In this document: piece after piece, positions 44,951 through 54,050 of the stretch
How the letters are laid out: each line of letters opens with the position of its first letter
Position numbering within the stretch: the first letter of the stretch is position 1
Origin: Chryseobacterium sp.
GTDB taxonomy: Bacteria; Bacteroidota; Bacteroidia; Flavobacteriales; Weeksellaceae
Length of the DNA: 64,000 bases
Direction: 5' to 3'
Assembly (NCBI GenBank): GCA_031286615.1
Contig: JAITUA010000018.1
Coordinates: 1-64,000, forward strand
Notes under the pieces: model-generated
What the model was told of the DNA's origin: nothing
The model's database searches: none
The model's input: the letters and a program-made list of their open reading frames with translations, nothing else
Position numbers and translations under genes: made by a program

Positions 44951-46705
44951 ATGTTTCGATCACACACCAACGGAGAGCTATCTCTGAAAAATCTGAATGA
45001 AGAAGTTACACTATCAGGATGGGTACAAACTATCCGAGATAAAGGATTTATGATTTGGGTAGATCTTCGAGATCGTTACGGAATTACCCAGCTGGTTTTT
45101 GACCAGGACCGCTCTTCCGCACAACTGATGGAAGAAGCTAAAAAACTGGGCCGTGAATTTGTGATTCAGGCTACCGGAAAAGTAATTGAAAGAGTAAGTA
45201 AAAACCCTAATATTCCAACAGGAGAAATTGAAATTCTGGTAGAAAAATTGACTATTCTGAACGATTCTCAGCTTCCTCCTTTCACCATTGAGGATGAAAC
45301 AGACGGAGGTGAGGAATTGAGAATGAAATACCGTTATCTGGATATCAGAAGAAATCCGGTAAAAGATAAACTGATCTTCCGCCACAAAATGGCACAGAAA
45401 GTAAGAAATTATTTATCTGAAGAAGGTTTCATTGAAGTGGAAACACCTGTTTTGATCAAATCTACTCCGGAAGGGGCAAGAGATTTTGTAGTACCAAGCA
45501 GAATGAATCCGGGACAGTTTTATGCATTGCCGCAATCTCCGCAAACTTTCAAACAATTGTTGATGGTAGGTGGAATGGATAAGTATTTCCAGATTGTAAA
45601 ATGTTTCCGTGATGAAGATTTAAGAGCAGACAGACAGCCGGAATTTACACAGATCGACTGTGAGATGGCGTTTGTAGAGCAGGAAGACGTTATGAATGTG
45701 TTCGAAGGAATGACCAAAACTCTTATAAAAGATATTACAGGTCAGGAATTCGGAGATTTCCCAAGAATGACTTTCGCAGATGCGATGAGAAAATACGGAA
45801 ATGACAAACCGGATATCCGTTTCGGAATGGAGTTCGTAGAACTGAATGAACTGGTAAAAGGAAAAGACTTTAAAATATTTGATGATGCAGAATTAGTAGT
45901 CGGAATCAATGTAGAAGGATGTGCAGACTATACAAGAAAACAGATTGACGAGCTTGTTGATTGGGTAAAACGCCCTCAGGTTGGAGCTTCAGGTATGGTT
46001 TGGGCTAAATTCCAGAATGACGGAGTGAAAACCTCATCAGTAAATAAATTCTACAACGAAGAAGATCTTGCAAAAATCATCGAAAAATTCGGAGCAAAAG
46101 AAGGAGACTTAATGTTGATTCTTTCCGGAAACGAAAATAAAGTAAGAGCTCAGCTTTCTGCTTTAAGAATGGAACTTGGAAACCGTTTGGGATTAAGAAA
46201 AGGAAATGTATTTGCACCACTTTGGGTTGTTGATTTCCCTCTATTGGAATTTGATGAAGAAAGCGGACGTTATCATGCAATGCACCACCCTTTCACTTCT
46301 CCAAAGCCGGAAGATATCCACTTGTTGGAAACAGATCCAGGACAAGCAAGAGCCAACGCTTATGACATGGTTCTGAACGGAAACGAAATCGGAGGTGGAT
46401 CTATCAGAATTTTTGACAGAGATCTTCAATCTAAAATGTTTGATTTATTAGGATTCACCAGAGAAGAAGCTGAAGCCCAGTTTGGATTCCTGATGAATGC
46501 ATTCAAATATGGCGCACCACCACATGGAGGTTTGGCATTCGGATTTGACCGTTTGGTGGCAATCCTTGACGGAAACGAAGTCATCAGAGATTATATCGCA
46601 TTCCCTAAGAACAATTCAGGGCGAGATGTAATGATTGATGCACCGGCTTCGATTGCTGATGCACAGCTCGATGAGCTGGAATTACAATTGAACTTAAAAG
46701 CATAA
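44951..46705 (+). CDS. aspS: Aspartyl-tRNA synthetase
   Basis: 584 residues from ATG 44951 ([14 protein letters not shown]), the usual bacterial start; an in-frame ATG seven codons earlier lies within the repeat-containing leader. Class IIb synthetase that charges tRNA-Asp. N-terminal OB fold for the anticodon ([14 protein letters not shown]), then the catalytic core with motif 2 [18 protein letters not shown], the bacterial GAD insertion, and motif 3 [14 protein letters not shown] strong terminator follows. Confidence 0.97.
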   Translation: MFRSHTNGELSLKNLNEEVTLSGWVQTIRDKGFMIWVDLRDRYGITQLVFDQDRSSAQLMEEAKKLGREFVIQATGKVIERVSKNPNIPTGEIEILVEKLTILNDSQLPPFTIEDETDGGEELRMKYRYLDIRRNPVKDKLIFRHKMAQKVRNYLSEEGFIEVETPVLIKSTPEGARDFVVPSRMNPGQFYALPQSPQTFKQLLMVGGMDKYFQIVKCFRDEDLRADRQPEFTQIDCEMAFVEQEDVMNVFEGMTKTLIKDITGQEFGDFPRMTFADAMRKYGNDKPDIRFGMEFVELNELVKGKDFKIFDDAELVVGINVEGCADYTRKQIDELVDWVKRPQVGASGMVWAKFQNDGVKTSSVNKFYNEEDLAKIIEKFGAKEGDLMLILSGNENKVRAQLSALRMELGNRLGLRKGNVFAPLWVVDFPLLEFDEESGRYHAMHHPFTSPKPEDIHLLETDPGQARANAYDMVLNGNEIGGGSIRIFDRDLQSKMFDLLGFTREEAEAQFGFLMNAFKYGAPPHGGLAFGFDRLVAILDGNEVIRDYIAFPKNNSGRDVMIDAPASIADAQLDELELQLNLKA

Positions 46706-47103
46706 ATTTAAAGCGGGGCATACCCCGCTTTTTTTATATCCTAAATTTCAGCACATTTCGTTAATTTATTAATAGAATAAACGTTACGCTAGTATAAAGT
46801 ACGTTTTTGGTCATCATATCAATTATTAGTGAAATAACTTAATTTAAAATCTGATAGTAAAAATTAATACAAAAATAGAAAACCATCGAAATCAATACAC
46901 ATTTTAAATAAAAACACAATAAAACAATCATTATATTATGTTATATACAATCATAATTTTTATTAATATATTTACGACATACAGCTGAATTATAATGAAG
47001 ACTTAATCAAAACTCAGGATTTGATTAATTTTATAATCTTTTGCGTATGATAATAATATAGCTGTTCATATTTAACCAGATCACCAAACCAAAATTAAAT
47101 AAT
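46706..47103. other. Intergenic region between aspS and the astacin gene
   Basis: Holds the aspS terminator at its left end. The rest is very AT-rich, and I see no exact TAnnTTTG box, RNA gene or coding region. A regulated or long leader for the astacin gene is possible but not shown. Confidence 0.5.
46710..46735 (+). terminator. Intrinsic terminator of aspS
   Basis: AAAGCGGGG/CCCCGCTTT stem with a CATA loop and T run. Confidence 0.92.
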
Positions 47104-48435
47104 ATGAAAAGCAAACTATTATTCTTATCAGCATGCCTTGTTTTGGCACTGAACTCATGTAGGTCGGATATTGAAAATGCACAGACAGATTCAATAGATC
47201 TTACAACAACGAAACTGGACAATGCAAAGATTCACAAATTACTGATTAACGGAAATTACACCTATGTGAATGAAGTAAATGGTGAATATTTTTATGCAGA
47301 TGATATTACTATTAGTGCCGAGCAGTTTGATAAATTAAAAATGCAGGCCAATTCTGAAATATCAACAACTGAGAAAAGCACCATTGTAAGCTCCTTTATT
47401 AAGACATGGCCAAATGCAACGGTCTATTATACATTACCCAGCCAGGGAAGTTTGAGCACTCAGAATTACAACACCTTCCTTACCAATATCAACAAAGCGT
47501 TTGATATGATCTCTTCTCAAACCAGTATGCAGTTTGTTGAACGCACGAATCAAACAGAATACATCACCTTTACTTATACAACAAGCAACAGCTCACCACT
47601 TGGATGGCAAAAAAACAGAGTGAACGGGATTAAAATTTATAATATTACTTATCCCGCAATTATCGCCCACGAAATAATGCACTCAATGGGAATCATGCAT
47701 GAACAGTGCCGTCCGGACAGAGATCAGTATATTATTGTAGATGTTAACAAAGCCGTGGAAGGCAGCCGTCATAACTTCAACCTTTACAACGATTACGCAG
47801 GACATGGTGCATTTGATTTCGGTTCAGTTATGATGTATCAGTCTACAGACTTTGCTATAGACTCAAGCCAGCCTGTAATGACTAAGCTGGACGGATCTAC
47901 TTTTACCAAGCAAAGAACAGGATTATCTGCCGGTGATTATGCCGGAATAAATCATTTGTACGGACCGGTTAATGCTACTTCTGCAATCAACGGAACTTAT
48001 ACAATGAGAACAGCTTTAGCGAATGATAAAAATTTAGATGTTTCCGGAAGCTCTACTACAGATGGCACCAGCATAATTCTATATTCAGCTTCGACAAGCA
48101 ATAACCAGAAATTTACATTCAGTAAATCAGATCATGGTTATTATATCATCAAATCGATACTGGATCCTACAAAGGTATTAACCGTAAAAGGTAACGGAAC
48201 AACGAATGGAACAGCTGTTGAATTAAGAACCAATTCCAATACAGATGCTCAGAAATGGCTATTATTCAATCTGGGAAACAATGGATTTGGATTTGCTCCT
48301 AAAAATGCACCAGCATTGAGATTGGAGGTAAAGAATAGTTTAACAACGAACCTTACCCCTATTGTAATCGGCACTACAGATCAAACGGTTCAGCCTTCTA
48401 CAAAACAACGTTTTATCCTTACAAAAGTTAACTAA
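47104..48435 (+). CDS. Astacin-family (M12A) metalloprotease with ricin-type lectin domain, flavastacin-like
   Basis: 443 residues. A signal of lipoprotein type ends LALNSCRSD. A propeptide-like region runs to about 95, then the astacin domain with zinc motif HEIMHSMGIMHE at about 189-200 and Met-turn SVMMYQ. From about 300 there is a ricin-type beta-trefoil lectin domain (NDKNLDVSG, DAQKWLLF). The arrangement resembles flavastacin of Elizabethkingia, an Asp-N-type secreted endopeptidase. The lectin domain suggests binding to glycosylated substrates. Transcribed alone. Confidence 0.9.
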   Translation: MKSKLLFLSACLVLALNSCRSDIENAQTDSIDLTTTKLDNAKIHKLLINGNYTYVNEVNGEYFYADDITISAEQFDKLKMQANSEISTTEKSTIVSSFIKTWPNATVYYTLPSQGSLSTQNYNTFLTNINKAFDMISSQTSMQFVERTNQTEYITFTYTTSNSSPLGWQKNRVNGIKIYNITYPAIIAHEIMHSMGIMHEQCRPDRDQYIIVDVNKAVEGSRHNFNLYNDYAGHGAFDFGSVMMYQSTDFAIDSSQPVMTKLDGSTFTKQRTGLSAGDYAGINHLYGPVNATSAINGTYTMRTALANDKNLDVSGSSTTDGTSIILYSASTSNNQKFTFSKSDHGYYIIKSILDPTKVLTVKGNGTTNGTAVELRTNSNTDAQKWLLFNLGNNGFGFAPKNAPALRLEVKNSLTTNLTPIVIGTTDQTVQPSTKQRFILTKVN

Positions 48436-48451
48436 ACTTTTTAATATAAAT

Positions 48452-48490
48452 AAAGAGGTTAGGAAATACATTTCCTAACCTCTTTTGTTT
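48452..48490. terminator. Bidirectional terminator between the astacin gene and purA
   Basis: A 14-16 bp stem AAAGAGGTTAGGAA/TTCCTAACCTCTTT with T runs on both strands between convergent genes. Confidence 0.88.
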
Positions 48491-48515
48491 TTATATAATT
48501 CCTGCTTTATAATTA

Positions 48516-49784
48516 TTAAATCATTTTTATCATCTGCTCTCTTCCCGGCCCGGTCGAAAGATATGCCACCGGAATACCTAATTCCGCTTCCAGAAATGAT
48601 AGAAACTCAATAACTTCTTTTGGCAGCTCTGAAGGACTTTTCATAGTAGAAAAATCAGCATCCCAACCGTTCATCCATTTTAGAATAGGCTTACCGTTTT
48701 CAGGAAGTAATCCCGAAACCTCAACTGTATTCCCATTTTCCAATTCATAATGGGTACAAACCGCCACAGATGTCAAACCGCTTAAAACATCAGCTTTAGT
48801 CAGGACTAACTGAGTAACTCCGTTGATCATTACAGCATATTTTAAAGCAGGTAAATCTAACCAACCTGTTCTTCTCGGACGTCCGGTGTTAGAGCCAAAC
48901 TCATTTCCTTTTGTTCTGATTTCTTCACCCAATTCATCAAACAACTCAGTTGGAAAAACTCCATTCCCGACTCTTGTACAGTATGCTTTTGCAATCCCAA
49001 ACACTTCACCGATCTTTTTAGGTGAAACACCTAAACCACTACTCGCACCGGAAGCGGTAGTTGAAGAAGAAGTAACATGAGGATATGTCCCATGGTCAAT
49101 ATCCAGCATTGCAGCCTGGGATCCTTCAGCTAAAATTTTCTTTCCTTCTGCCAGAGCATTGTTTAAATATATTTCTGTTTCGGTACATTTGAATCTCTTC
49201 AGGAAATCTACAGCTTCAAAAAACTCATTACTTATTTCCTCCAGAGAAGGAAGTTCCATACCACCTGCTGCCAGCATTTTATAATCTCTTTCCAAAATGT
49301 GCTGCACTCTGCTTTTAAAATCCGGTGCAAACATATCTCCTACTCTCACATTCTGTCTTAAAATTTTATTTGAATATGCCTGTGCAATCCCGTTTTTCGT
49401 TGTCCCGATGGTTATATAATCCGCACTTTCCTCCATAAAAACATCCAGAAGTTTGTGAGTAGGCAGCACAAAGTGAGCTTTAAGAGAAATAATCACATTG
49501 TTTTCCGGCTGAACGGTGTTATCAAATACCTGAAGATTTAAAATTTCCTTTTTAAAACTTACAGGGTCCAGAACAGTTCCCGTCCCGATTACATTCTGCA
49601 CCCCTTTCATAAAGATTCCCGATGGAATCATTTTAAGCGTTATTCTGCGTCCGTTTCTTTCAATACTGTGCCCAGCATTAGATCCGCCATTAAAACGCGC
49701 TGTAATGTTGTAATTTTCACTGATAAGATCAATAAACTTTCCTTTACCTTCATCTCCCCATTGTAATCCTAATACAATATCCAT
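48516..49784 (-). CDS. purA: Adenylosuccinate synthetase
   Basis: 422 residues. It joins IMP and aspartate with GTP in the first committed step to AMP. The GTP loop QWGDEGKGK lies at the N-terminus, and GSNAGHSI (substrate site), GTTKNGIAQAY, EGSQAAMLDIDHGTYP and TGRPRRTGWLDLP follow. Upstream are a -7 box (49809-49816) and, about 40 bases before the predicted start site, a palindrome shared with the Crp/Fnr gene upstream region, so control by that regulator is proposed. Confidence 0.96.
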   Translation of the reverse strand: MDIVLGLQWGDEGKGKFIDLISENYNITARFNGGSNAGHSIERNGRRITLKMIPSGIFMKGVQNVIGTGTVLDPVSFKKEILNLQVFDNTVQPENNVIISLKAHFVLPTHKLLDVFMEESADYITIGTTKNGIAQAYSNKILRQNVRVGDMFAPDFKSRVQHILERDYKMLAAGGMELPSLEEISNEFFEAVDFLKRFKCTETEIYLNNALAEGKKILAEGSQAAMLDIDHGTYPHVTSSSTTASGASSGLGVSPKKIGEVFGIAKAYCTRVGNGVFPTELFDELGEEIRTKGNEFGSNTGRPRRTGWLDLPALKYAVMINGVTQLVLTKADVLSGLTSVAVCTHYELENGNTVEVSGLLPENGKPILKWMNGWDADFSTMKSPSELPKEVIEFLSFLEAELGIPVAYLSTGPGREQMIKMI

Positions 49785-49808
49785 ATTCGTACTTTAAATT
49801 TTATGGGA

Positions 49809-49816
49809 CAAAGCTA
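49809..49816 (-). promoter_or_regulatory. Putative purA -7 box
   Basis: The minus strand reads TAGCTTTG, matching TAnnTTTG, 24 bases upstream of the purA start. A short palindrome TGACAGTCA (49817-49825) abuts it. Confidence 0.6.
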
Positions 49817-49837
49817 TGACAGTCAATGAGAAAGACC

Positions 49838-49856
49838 ATTGTCATTTGACAAAAAG
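49838..49856. promoter_or_regulatory. Putative Crp/Fnr operator upstream of purA
   Basis: Contains the palindrome TTGTCA-TT-TGACAA (49839-49852), of Crp/Fnr half-site layout. All 19 bases are identical to 50578-50596 upstream of the regulator gene. It is centred about 40-44 bases upstream of the predicted purA start of transcription. Confidence 0.6.
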
Positions 49857-49949
49857 AGATTTAAAAAGAAATGAGAAGTTAAATATTAAGTAAGAAACAA
49901 TTCACAAACACTCAAACTCTCAAACTCACATTATTTATCATTAATAACC

Positions 49950-50519
49950 CTAGACTATATTTCTTCTGATCCTGCTCAATGAAGAAGGTGTCACACCAAG
50001 ATAAGATGCAAGCATAGATTGCGGAACCCTGTTGGCAAGACCGGGATAATGATTTAAAAAGTGAATATATCGTGATTTTGCATCCTGATTCAGCATGATA
50101 CTCGCTACCTTCAGTTTATTCTCCACCACAAAAGCATGGATTCTTGCAAATAAAACCGGCCAGACACTTATTTTCTCTTCCAGTATTTTAAAATGCTTAA
50201 GATCTATCACCAGCAATACAGCATCGGTAATAGCTTCAATATCTTCATGAGCAGGAAGCTGATCGGTAAACCCCTGAAAATCTCCGATAAACCTTCCTTC
50301 GTAAATAAAATAACGGGTAAAATCATCACCCTGTTTATTATAATACAAAGACCGGAAGACCCCTTCTTTCACAAAAGCAATTCTTTGGCTCACCTTTCCT
50401 GCTTCTATAAAAGGTTCTCCCTTCTTTACAGTGATTTCCTGAATTCCTTCAGCAATCAAAAGTTCATCCTGAGGATTCAGTGTCCCGAATTTTTTGATAT
50501 AATTAAAAAGTTCTTCCAT
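49950..50519 (-). CDS. Crp/Fnr-family transcriptional regulator
   Basis: 189 residues from ATG 50519 (MEELFNYIKKFG); an ATG five codons earlier is possible. A cyclic-nucleotide-binding-type beta-roll domain (about 20-110, with GVFRSLYYNKQGDDF and GRFIGDFQGF) is followed by a dimer helix and a C-terminal helix-turn-helix with SMLASYLGVTPSSLSRIRR. There are no clustered cysteines for an iron-sulfur sensor. The effector is unknown. Identical palindromes upstream of this gene and of purA suggest autoregulation and purA control; ku is divergent. Confidence 0.9.
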   Translation of the reverse strand: MEELFNYIKKFGTLNPQDELLIAEGIQEITVKKGEPFIEAGKVSQRIAFVKEGVFRSLYYNKQGDDFTRYFIYEGRFIGDFQGFTDQLPAHEDIEAITDAVLLVIDLKHFKILEEKISVWPVLFARIHAFVVENKLKVASIMLNQDAKSRYIHFLNHYPGLANRVPQSMLASYLGVTPSSLSRIRRNIV

Positions 50520-50577
50520 ATTTTTTGTAACCACGGATTACGGAAATATAAAGGTATAAAAGTCACGGCTAAAAACA

Positions 50578-50596
50578 ATTGTCATTTGACAAAAAG
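50578..50596. promoter_or_regulatory. Putative Crp/Fnr operator between the regulator gene and ku
   Basis: The palindrome TTGTCA-TT-TGACAA (50579-50592) lies in a 19-bp block identical to that upstream of purA. It lies about 60 bases before the regulator start and 70 before the divergent ku start. Confidence 0.6.
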
Positions 50597-50662
50597 CCGG
50601 TTAAAGGTACCACACAAGCCCCAACGGCATGTTAATTGCTTGATTTTTAAAAACGTAAGACA

Positions 50663-51448
50663 ATGAAAGCAATTTGGAATGGCGCCATTGGCTTCGGTTT
50701 AGTCAACATTCCTGTTAAAATTTATTCGGCAACGGAAACCACAAAATTGGATCTCGATATGCTCGACAAATCTGATTTTTCCAATATCCGGTTCAAAAGA
50801 GTAAATGAAAATACGGGAAAAGAAGTAAAATGGGAAAATATCGTCAAAGGTTATCTCATGGACGACAAATATATCGTTCTTGATGAAGAAGATTACGAAG
50901 CCGCAAGCCCCGAAAAGTCAAAAATACTCTCTATTGACCAGTTTGTAAAGGAGGTGGAAGTAGACAGTGTGTATTTTGAAAACCCTTACTATCTGGAACC
51001 TCAGAAAAATGGAGAAAATGCCTACAGGCTTTTACTGAAAGCTCTTGAAAAAACAGCTATGGTGGGAATCGGAACATTTGTACTCCGTGAAACAGAAGCC
51101 ATCGGAATGATACGTCCTTACAAAGATGACATCCTTGTTCTCAACCGTCTGAGGTTTGATCAGGAAATAAGAGATTATAAAGATTTAAAAATTCCTGCTC
51201 AAAAAGCCCCGAAACCGGCAGAACTTAAAATGGCGGTTAATCTTATTGAACAGCTTTCGCAGGAATTTGATCCTGCGATGTACAAAGACACCTATTCTGA
51301 TGAACTGATGAAAATCATTAAGCAGAAAGCAAAAGGCAAAAATATAAAAGCTAAAAAAGCACAGCCTGCAAAAGAAGGTAAAGTGATTGATCTCATGGCA
51401 CAGTTAAAAGCCAGTCTGAATACTTCTAAATCCAAATCCGCATCATAA
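50663..51448 (+). CDS. ku: Non-homologous end-joining protein Ku
   Basis: 261 residues, the size of bacterial Ku. It forms a homodimeric ring on DNA ends and recruits LigD. The start MKAIWNGAIGFGLVNIPVKIYSAT is the family signature, with VDSVYFENPYYLEP and ETEAIGMIRPY in the core. The C-terminal tail is Lys-rich (KQKAKGKNIKAKKAQPAKEGK), as in Ku forms that bind DNA through the tail. Its stop overlaps the ligD start by one base (TAATG), so the two are coupled. Confidence 0.95.
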   Translation: MKAIWNGAIGFGLVNIPVKIYSATETTKLDLDMLDKSDFSNIRFKRVNENTGKEVKWENIVKGYLMDDKYIVLDEEDYEAASPEKSKILSIDQFVKEVEVDSVYFENPYYLEPQKNGENAYRLLLKALEKTAMVGIGTFVLRETEAIGMIRPYKDDILVLNRLRFDQEIRDYKDLKIPAQKAPKPAELKMAVNLIEQLSQEFDPAMYKDTYSDELMKIIKQKAKGKNIKAKKAQPAKEGKVIDLMAQLKASLNTSKSKSAS

Positions 51449-52053
51449 TGGCTCTCAAAGATTATCATAAAAAACGAAAGTTCGATGAAACCAGCGAACC
51501 AAAAGGAAAAACGAAAAAAAGCAAGGACAAGCTTATTTTTGTTATTCAGAGACACGCGGCTTCCAGGCTTCATTATGATTTCCGGCTTGAAATGGAAGGC
51601 GTACTGAAAAGCTGGGCTGTTCCGAAAGGTCCTTCTTTAGATCCGAAAGACAAGCGCCTCGCCATGATGGTGGAAGATCACCCTTATGATTATAAAGATT
51701 TTGAAGGAAATATTCCCGAAGGAAATTATGGTGCCGGGCAGGTGGAAGTATGGGACAGCGGAACTTATGAGCCTTTGGAAGAGAACACAAAGCTTTCGGA
51801 TGAAAAAGAACTGCTTAAAGAATTGCATGCCGGTTCTCTAAAATTCATTTTACACGGCAAAAAACTGAAAGGTGAATTTGCTTTGGTTAAAATGAAAAAT
51901 ACAGATGACAACTCATGGCTGCTCATCAAACATAAAGATGATTTTGCAGAAAGTCCATATGATGCTGAAGAAAAGACCTCATCACAATCGTTGGTCACAA
52001 AATTTTTAGAGGAAAAAAAAAGCCTAAAAATAAAGGAAAAAAAGAAGTCATAA
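51448..52053 (+). CDS. ligD: LigD N-terminal 3'-phosphoesterase part (5' piece of a frameshifted ligD)
   Basis: 201 residues covering the LigD phosphoesterase domain: IQRHAASRLHYDFRLEMEG, AVPKGPSLDP, VEDHPYDYKDFEG and GNYGAGQVEVWD carry the catalytic His/Asp/Arg residues. It trims 3' ends before ligation. The reading frame ends with KKSLKIKEKKKS just after a run of nine A (52013-52021). In the -1 frame the sequence stays open from that run into the ligase domain, so this is most likely the first part of one LigD protein. Confidence 0.9.
   Translation: MALKDYHKKRKFDETSEPKGKTKKSKDKLIFVIQRHAASRLHYDFRLEMEGVLKSWAVPKGPSLDPKDKRLAMMVEDHPYDYKDFEGNIPEGNYGAGQVEVWDSGTYEPLEENTKLSDEKELLKELHAGSLKFILHGKKLKGEFALVKMKNTDDNSWLLIKHKDDFAESPYDAEEKTSSQSLVTKFLEEKKSLKIKEKKKS
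52013..52021 (+). other. A9 run at the ligD frame junction
   Basis: Nine consecutive A. The phosphoesterase frame enters it, and the ligase-polymerase frame, read -1, leaves it with KKPKNKGKKEVI and continues to KSFIKPMLAKLSEE. One extra A would fuse the two. Possible causes are a single-base deletion, a sequencing error, ribosomal -1 frameshifting or transcript slippage. Confidence 0.85.
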
Positions 52054-52124
52054 CTTCCGAAAAAACTTTCAGAAATTTCAATTCTTTAACGAACGAAAAA
52101 AAATTAAAGTCTTTCATAAAACCC

Positions 52125-53996
52125 ATGCTGGCCAAGCTTTCCGAAGAAGCCTTCAATGATAAAGACTGGATTTTTGAAATAAAATGGGATGGCTACAGAG
52201 CCATTGCCGACTTAACTCATGATACTCCCCTCTTCTATTCCCGAAACGGAATTTCATTTTTATCCAAATTTGAAAAAATAGCACTGGAATTTGAAAAACA
52301 GAAACATCATATGATTCTGGATGGTGAAGTGGTAGCGTATGATGAACAGGGAAAGCCTAATTTTCAGTTTTTGCAGCAAATCGGGGATAATCCGGATGCA
52401 GCTCTTGTCTATCATGTTTTTGACCTTCTATGGCTGAACGGCCATTCTACCGAAGAACTTCCCCTTATTCAACGAAAGGAACTTTTAAAAGAGGCTCTTA
52501 CAGAAACCGATCGTATTAAATATTGTGATCATATCTCGGAAAAAGGGATTGAGTTTTTTGCACAGATGAGAAAAATGCAATTGGAAGGGATGATCGCAAA
52601 ACGTGCAGAAAGCCCATATATAGAAAATCACAGAACTAATGACTGGCTTAAAATCAAATTTTCCAATACAGAAGAGGTTATTATTTGCGGCTTTACAGAG
52701 CCCAGAGGTTCAAGAAAGAGTTTCGGGGCCTTAATTTTAGGAAAATATCTGAATGGAAAACTTACTTATTGTGGACACACAGGAACTGGTTTTAATAATG
52801 CTTCTTTAAAAGAACTTTACGAGAAACTCCAGAAACTGATTGTAAAATCATCTCCATTCGAGACTATTCCCAAAACCAATATGCCTGTAACCTGGACAAA
52901 GCCTGAACTGATCTGTGAAATCAAATATTCTGAAATTACACGAGACGGAATCTTCAGACATCCTGTTTTTATCGGGATACGAGAAGACAAAGATCTTAAA
53001 GAGATCAAAGATTCATCCTTCACCGAAAAATCTAAAGAAATGAAAACGAAAACATCATCAAAAAAAACTGAAGTTTCTGAGAAAGAAAAAGAGATTACCT
53101 TGGATAAACATTTGGTAAAACTTACCAATCAGGATAAAATCTATTTCCCTAAAGATGACATTACTAAAGGAGATGTCATTGATTACTATCAATCAGTAGC
53201 TGCTTATATTCTGCCTCATCTAAAAAACCGGCCGCTTTCTCTTAATCGTTTTCCGAATGGAATTGAAGAACAAAGCTTTTATCAGAAAGACGCCGGAGAT
53301 CATATTCCGGATTGGATAAAAACTACACAGGTATATTCTGAATCCAATGATAAATACATCGACTATATTTATTGTAATGACAAAGCAACTTTAGCCTACC
53401 TGAATAATTTAGGCTGTATAGACCTAAATCCATGGAACAGTTCTTTACCGGATCTGGAGCATCCCGATTATTTGGTTTTAGACCTGGATCCATCTTCCAA
53501 AAACACATTTGATGAGGTGATTGAAACAGCACTTCAGGTGAATGAGGTTTTAAAAGCAATTAAAGTAAAAGGGTATTGCAAAACTTCCGGAAGTACGGGA
53601 ATTCACATCTATATTCCCATGGGGTCCCATTATGATTTTGACCAGGTAAAAGATTTTGCCCATATTCTTATGAAACAAGTGAATGAAAGACTTCCTAAGA
53701 TTACTACTTTAGAACGAAGTCTTCAGAAAAGAGATAACAAAAAAATCTATCTTGATTATCTTCAAAACAGAACAGGGCAAACATTAGCAAGTGCCTACAG
53801 TCTGAGACCTAAACAGGGCGCATCAGTTTCAATGCCTTTGGATTGGGATGAATTAAAGCCAGGACTGAGACCTACGGATTTTAATATTAATAACGCCTTG
53901 GACAGGATCAAAGAGAAAGGAGATTTGTTTAAGCCGGTTCTGGGTAAGGGAATTGATATGATGAAGGCTTTGGAATTTCTACAAAATATTGATTAA
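52125..53996 (+). CDS. ligD: LigD ATP-dependent ligase and polymerase part (3' piece of a frameshifted ligD)
   Basis: 623 residues from the first ATG, but the frame is open back to the A run near 52020, and the conserved SFIKPMLAKL straddles this ATG, so the true protein starts earlier. The ligase domain has the nucleotidylation Lys in EIKWDGYRA (K20) and DGEVVAY. From about 325 the primase-polymerase domain follows, with KLTNQDKIYFPKD, the metal-binding DLDP of VLDLDPSSKN and STGIHIYIP. The order PE-LIG-POL is one of the known LigD arrangements. It fills and seals broken ends with Ku. Confidence 0.93.
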   Translation: MLAKLSEEAFNDKDWIFEIKWDGYRAIADLTHDTPLFYSRNGISFLSKFEKIALEFEKQKHHMILDGEVVAYDEQGKPNFQFLQQIGDNPDAALVYHVFDLLWLNGHSTEELPLIQRKELLKEALTETDRIKYCDHISEKGIEFFAQMRKMQLEGMIAKRAESPYIENHRTNDWLKIKFSNTEEVIICGFTEPRGSRKSFGALILGKYLNGKLTYCGHTGTGFNNASLKELYEKLQKLIVKSSPFETIPKTNMPVTWTKPELICEIKYSEITRDGIFRHPVFIGIREDKDLKEIKDSSFTEKSKEMKTKTSSKKTEVSEKEKEITLDKHLVKLTNQDKIYFPKDDITKGDVIDYYQSVAAYILPHLKNRPLSLNRFPNGIEEQSFYQKDAGDHIPDWIKTTQVYSESNDKYIDYIYCNDKATLAYLNNLGCIDLNPWNSSLPDLEHPDYLVLDLDPSSKNTFDEVIETALQVNEVLKAIKVKGYCKTSGSTGIHIYIPMGSHYDFDQVKDFAHILMKQVNERLPKITTLERSLQKRDNKKIYLDYLQNRTGQTLASAYSLRPKQGASVSMPLDWDELKPGLRPTDFNINNALDRIKEKGDLFKPVLGKGIDMMKALEFLQNID

Positions 53997-54050
53997 AAAA
54001 ACTCCCACATCATTGTAAATGCAGGAGCTTCTTAAAAAAATTAAATATAA

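Noticed and set aside
50193-50666. 157-residue plus-strand frame opposite the Crp/Fnr gene
   Set aside because: It overlaps the regulator, its predicted operator and the ku start; the residues look like an antisense translation.
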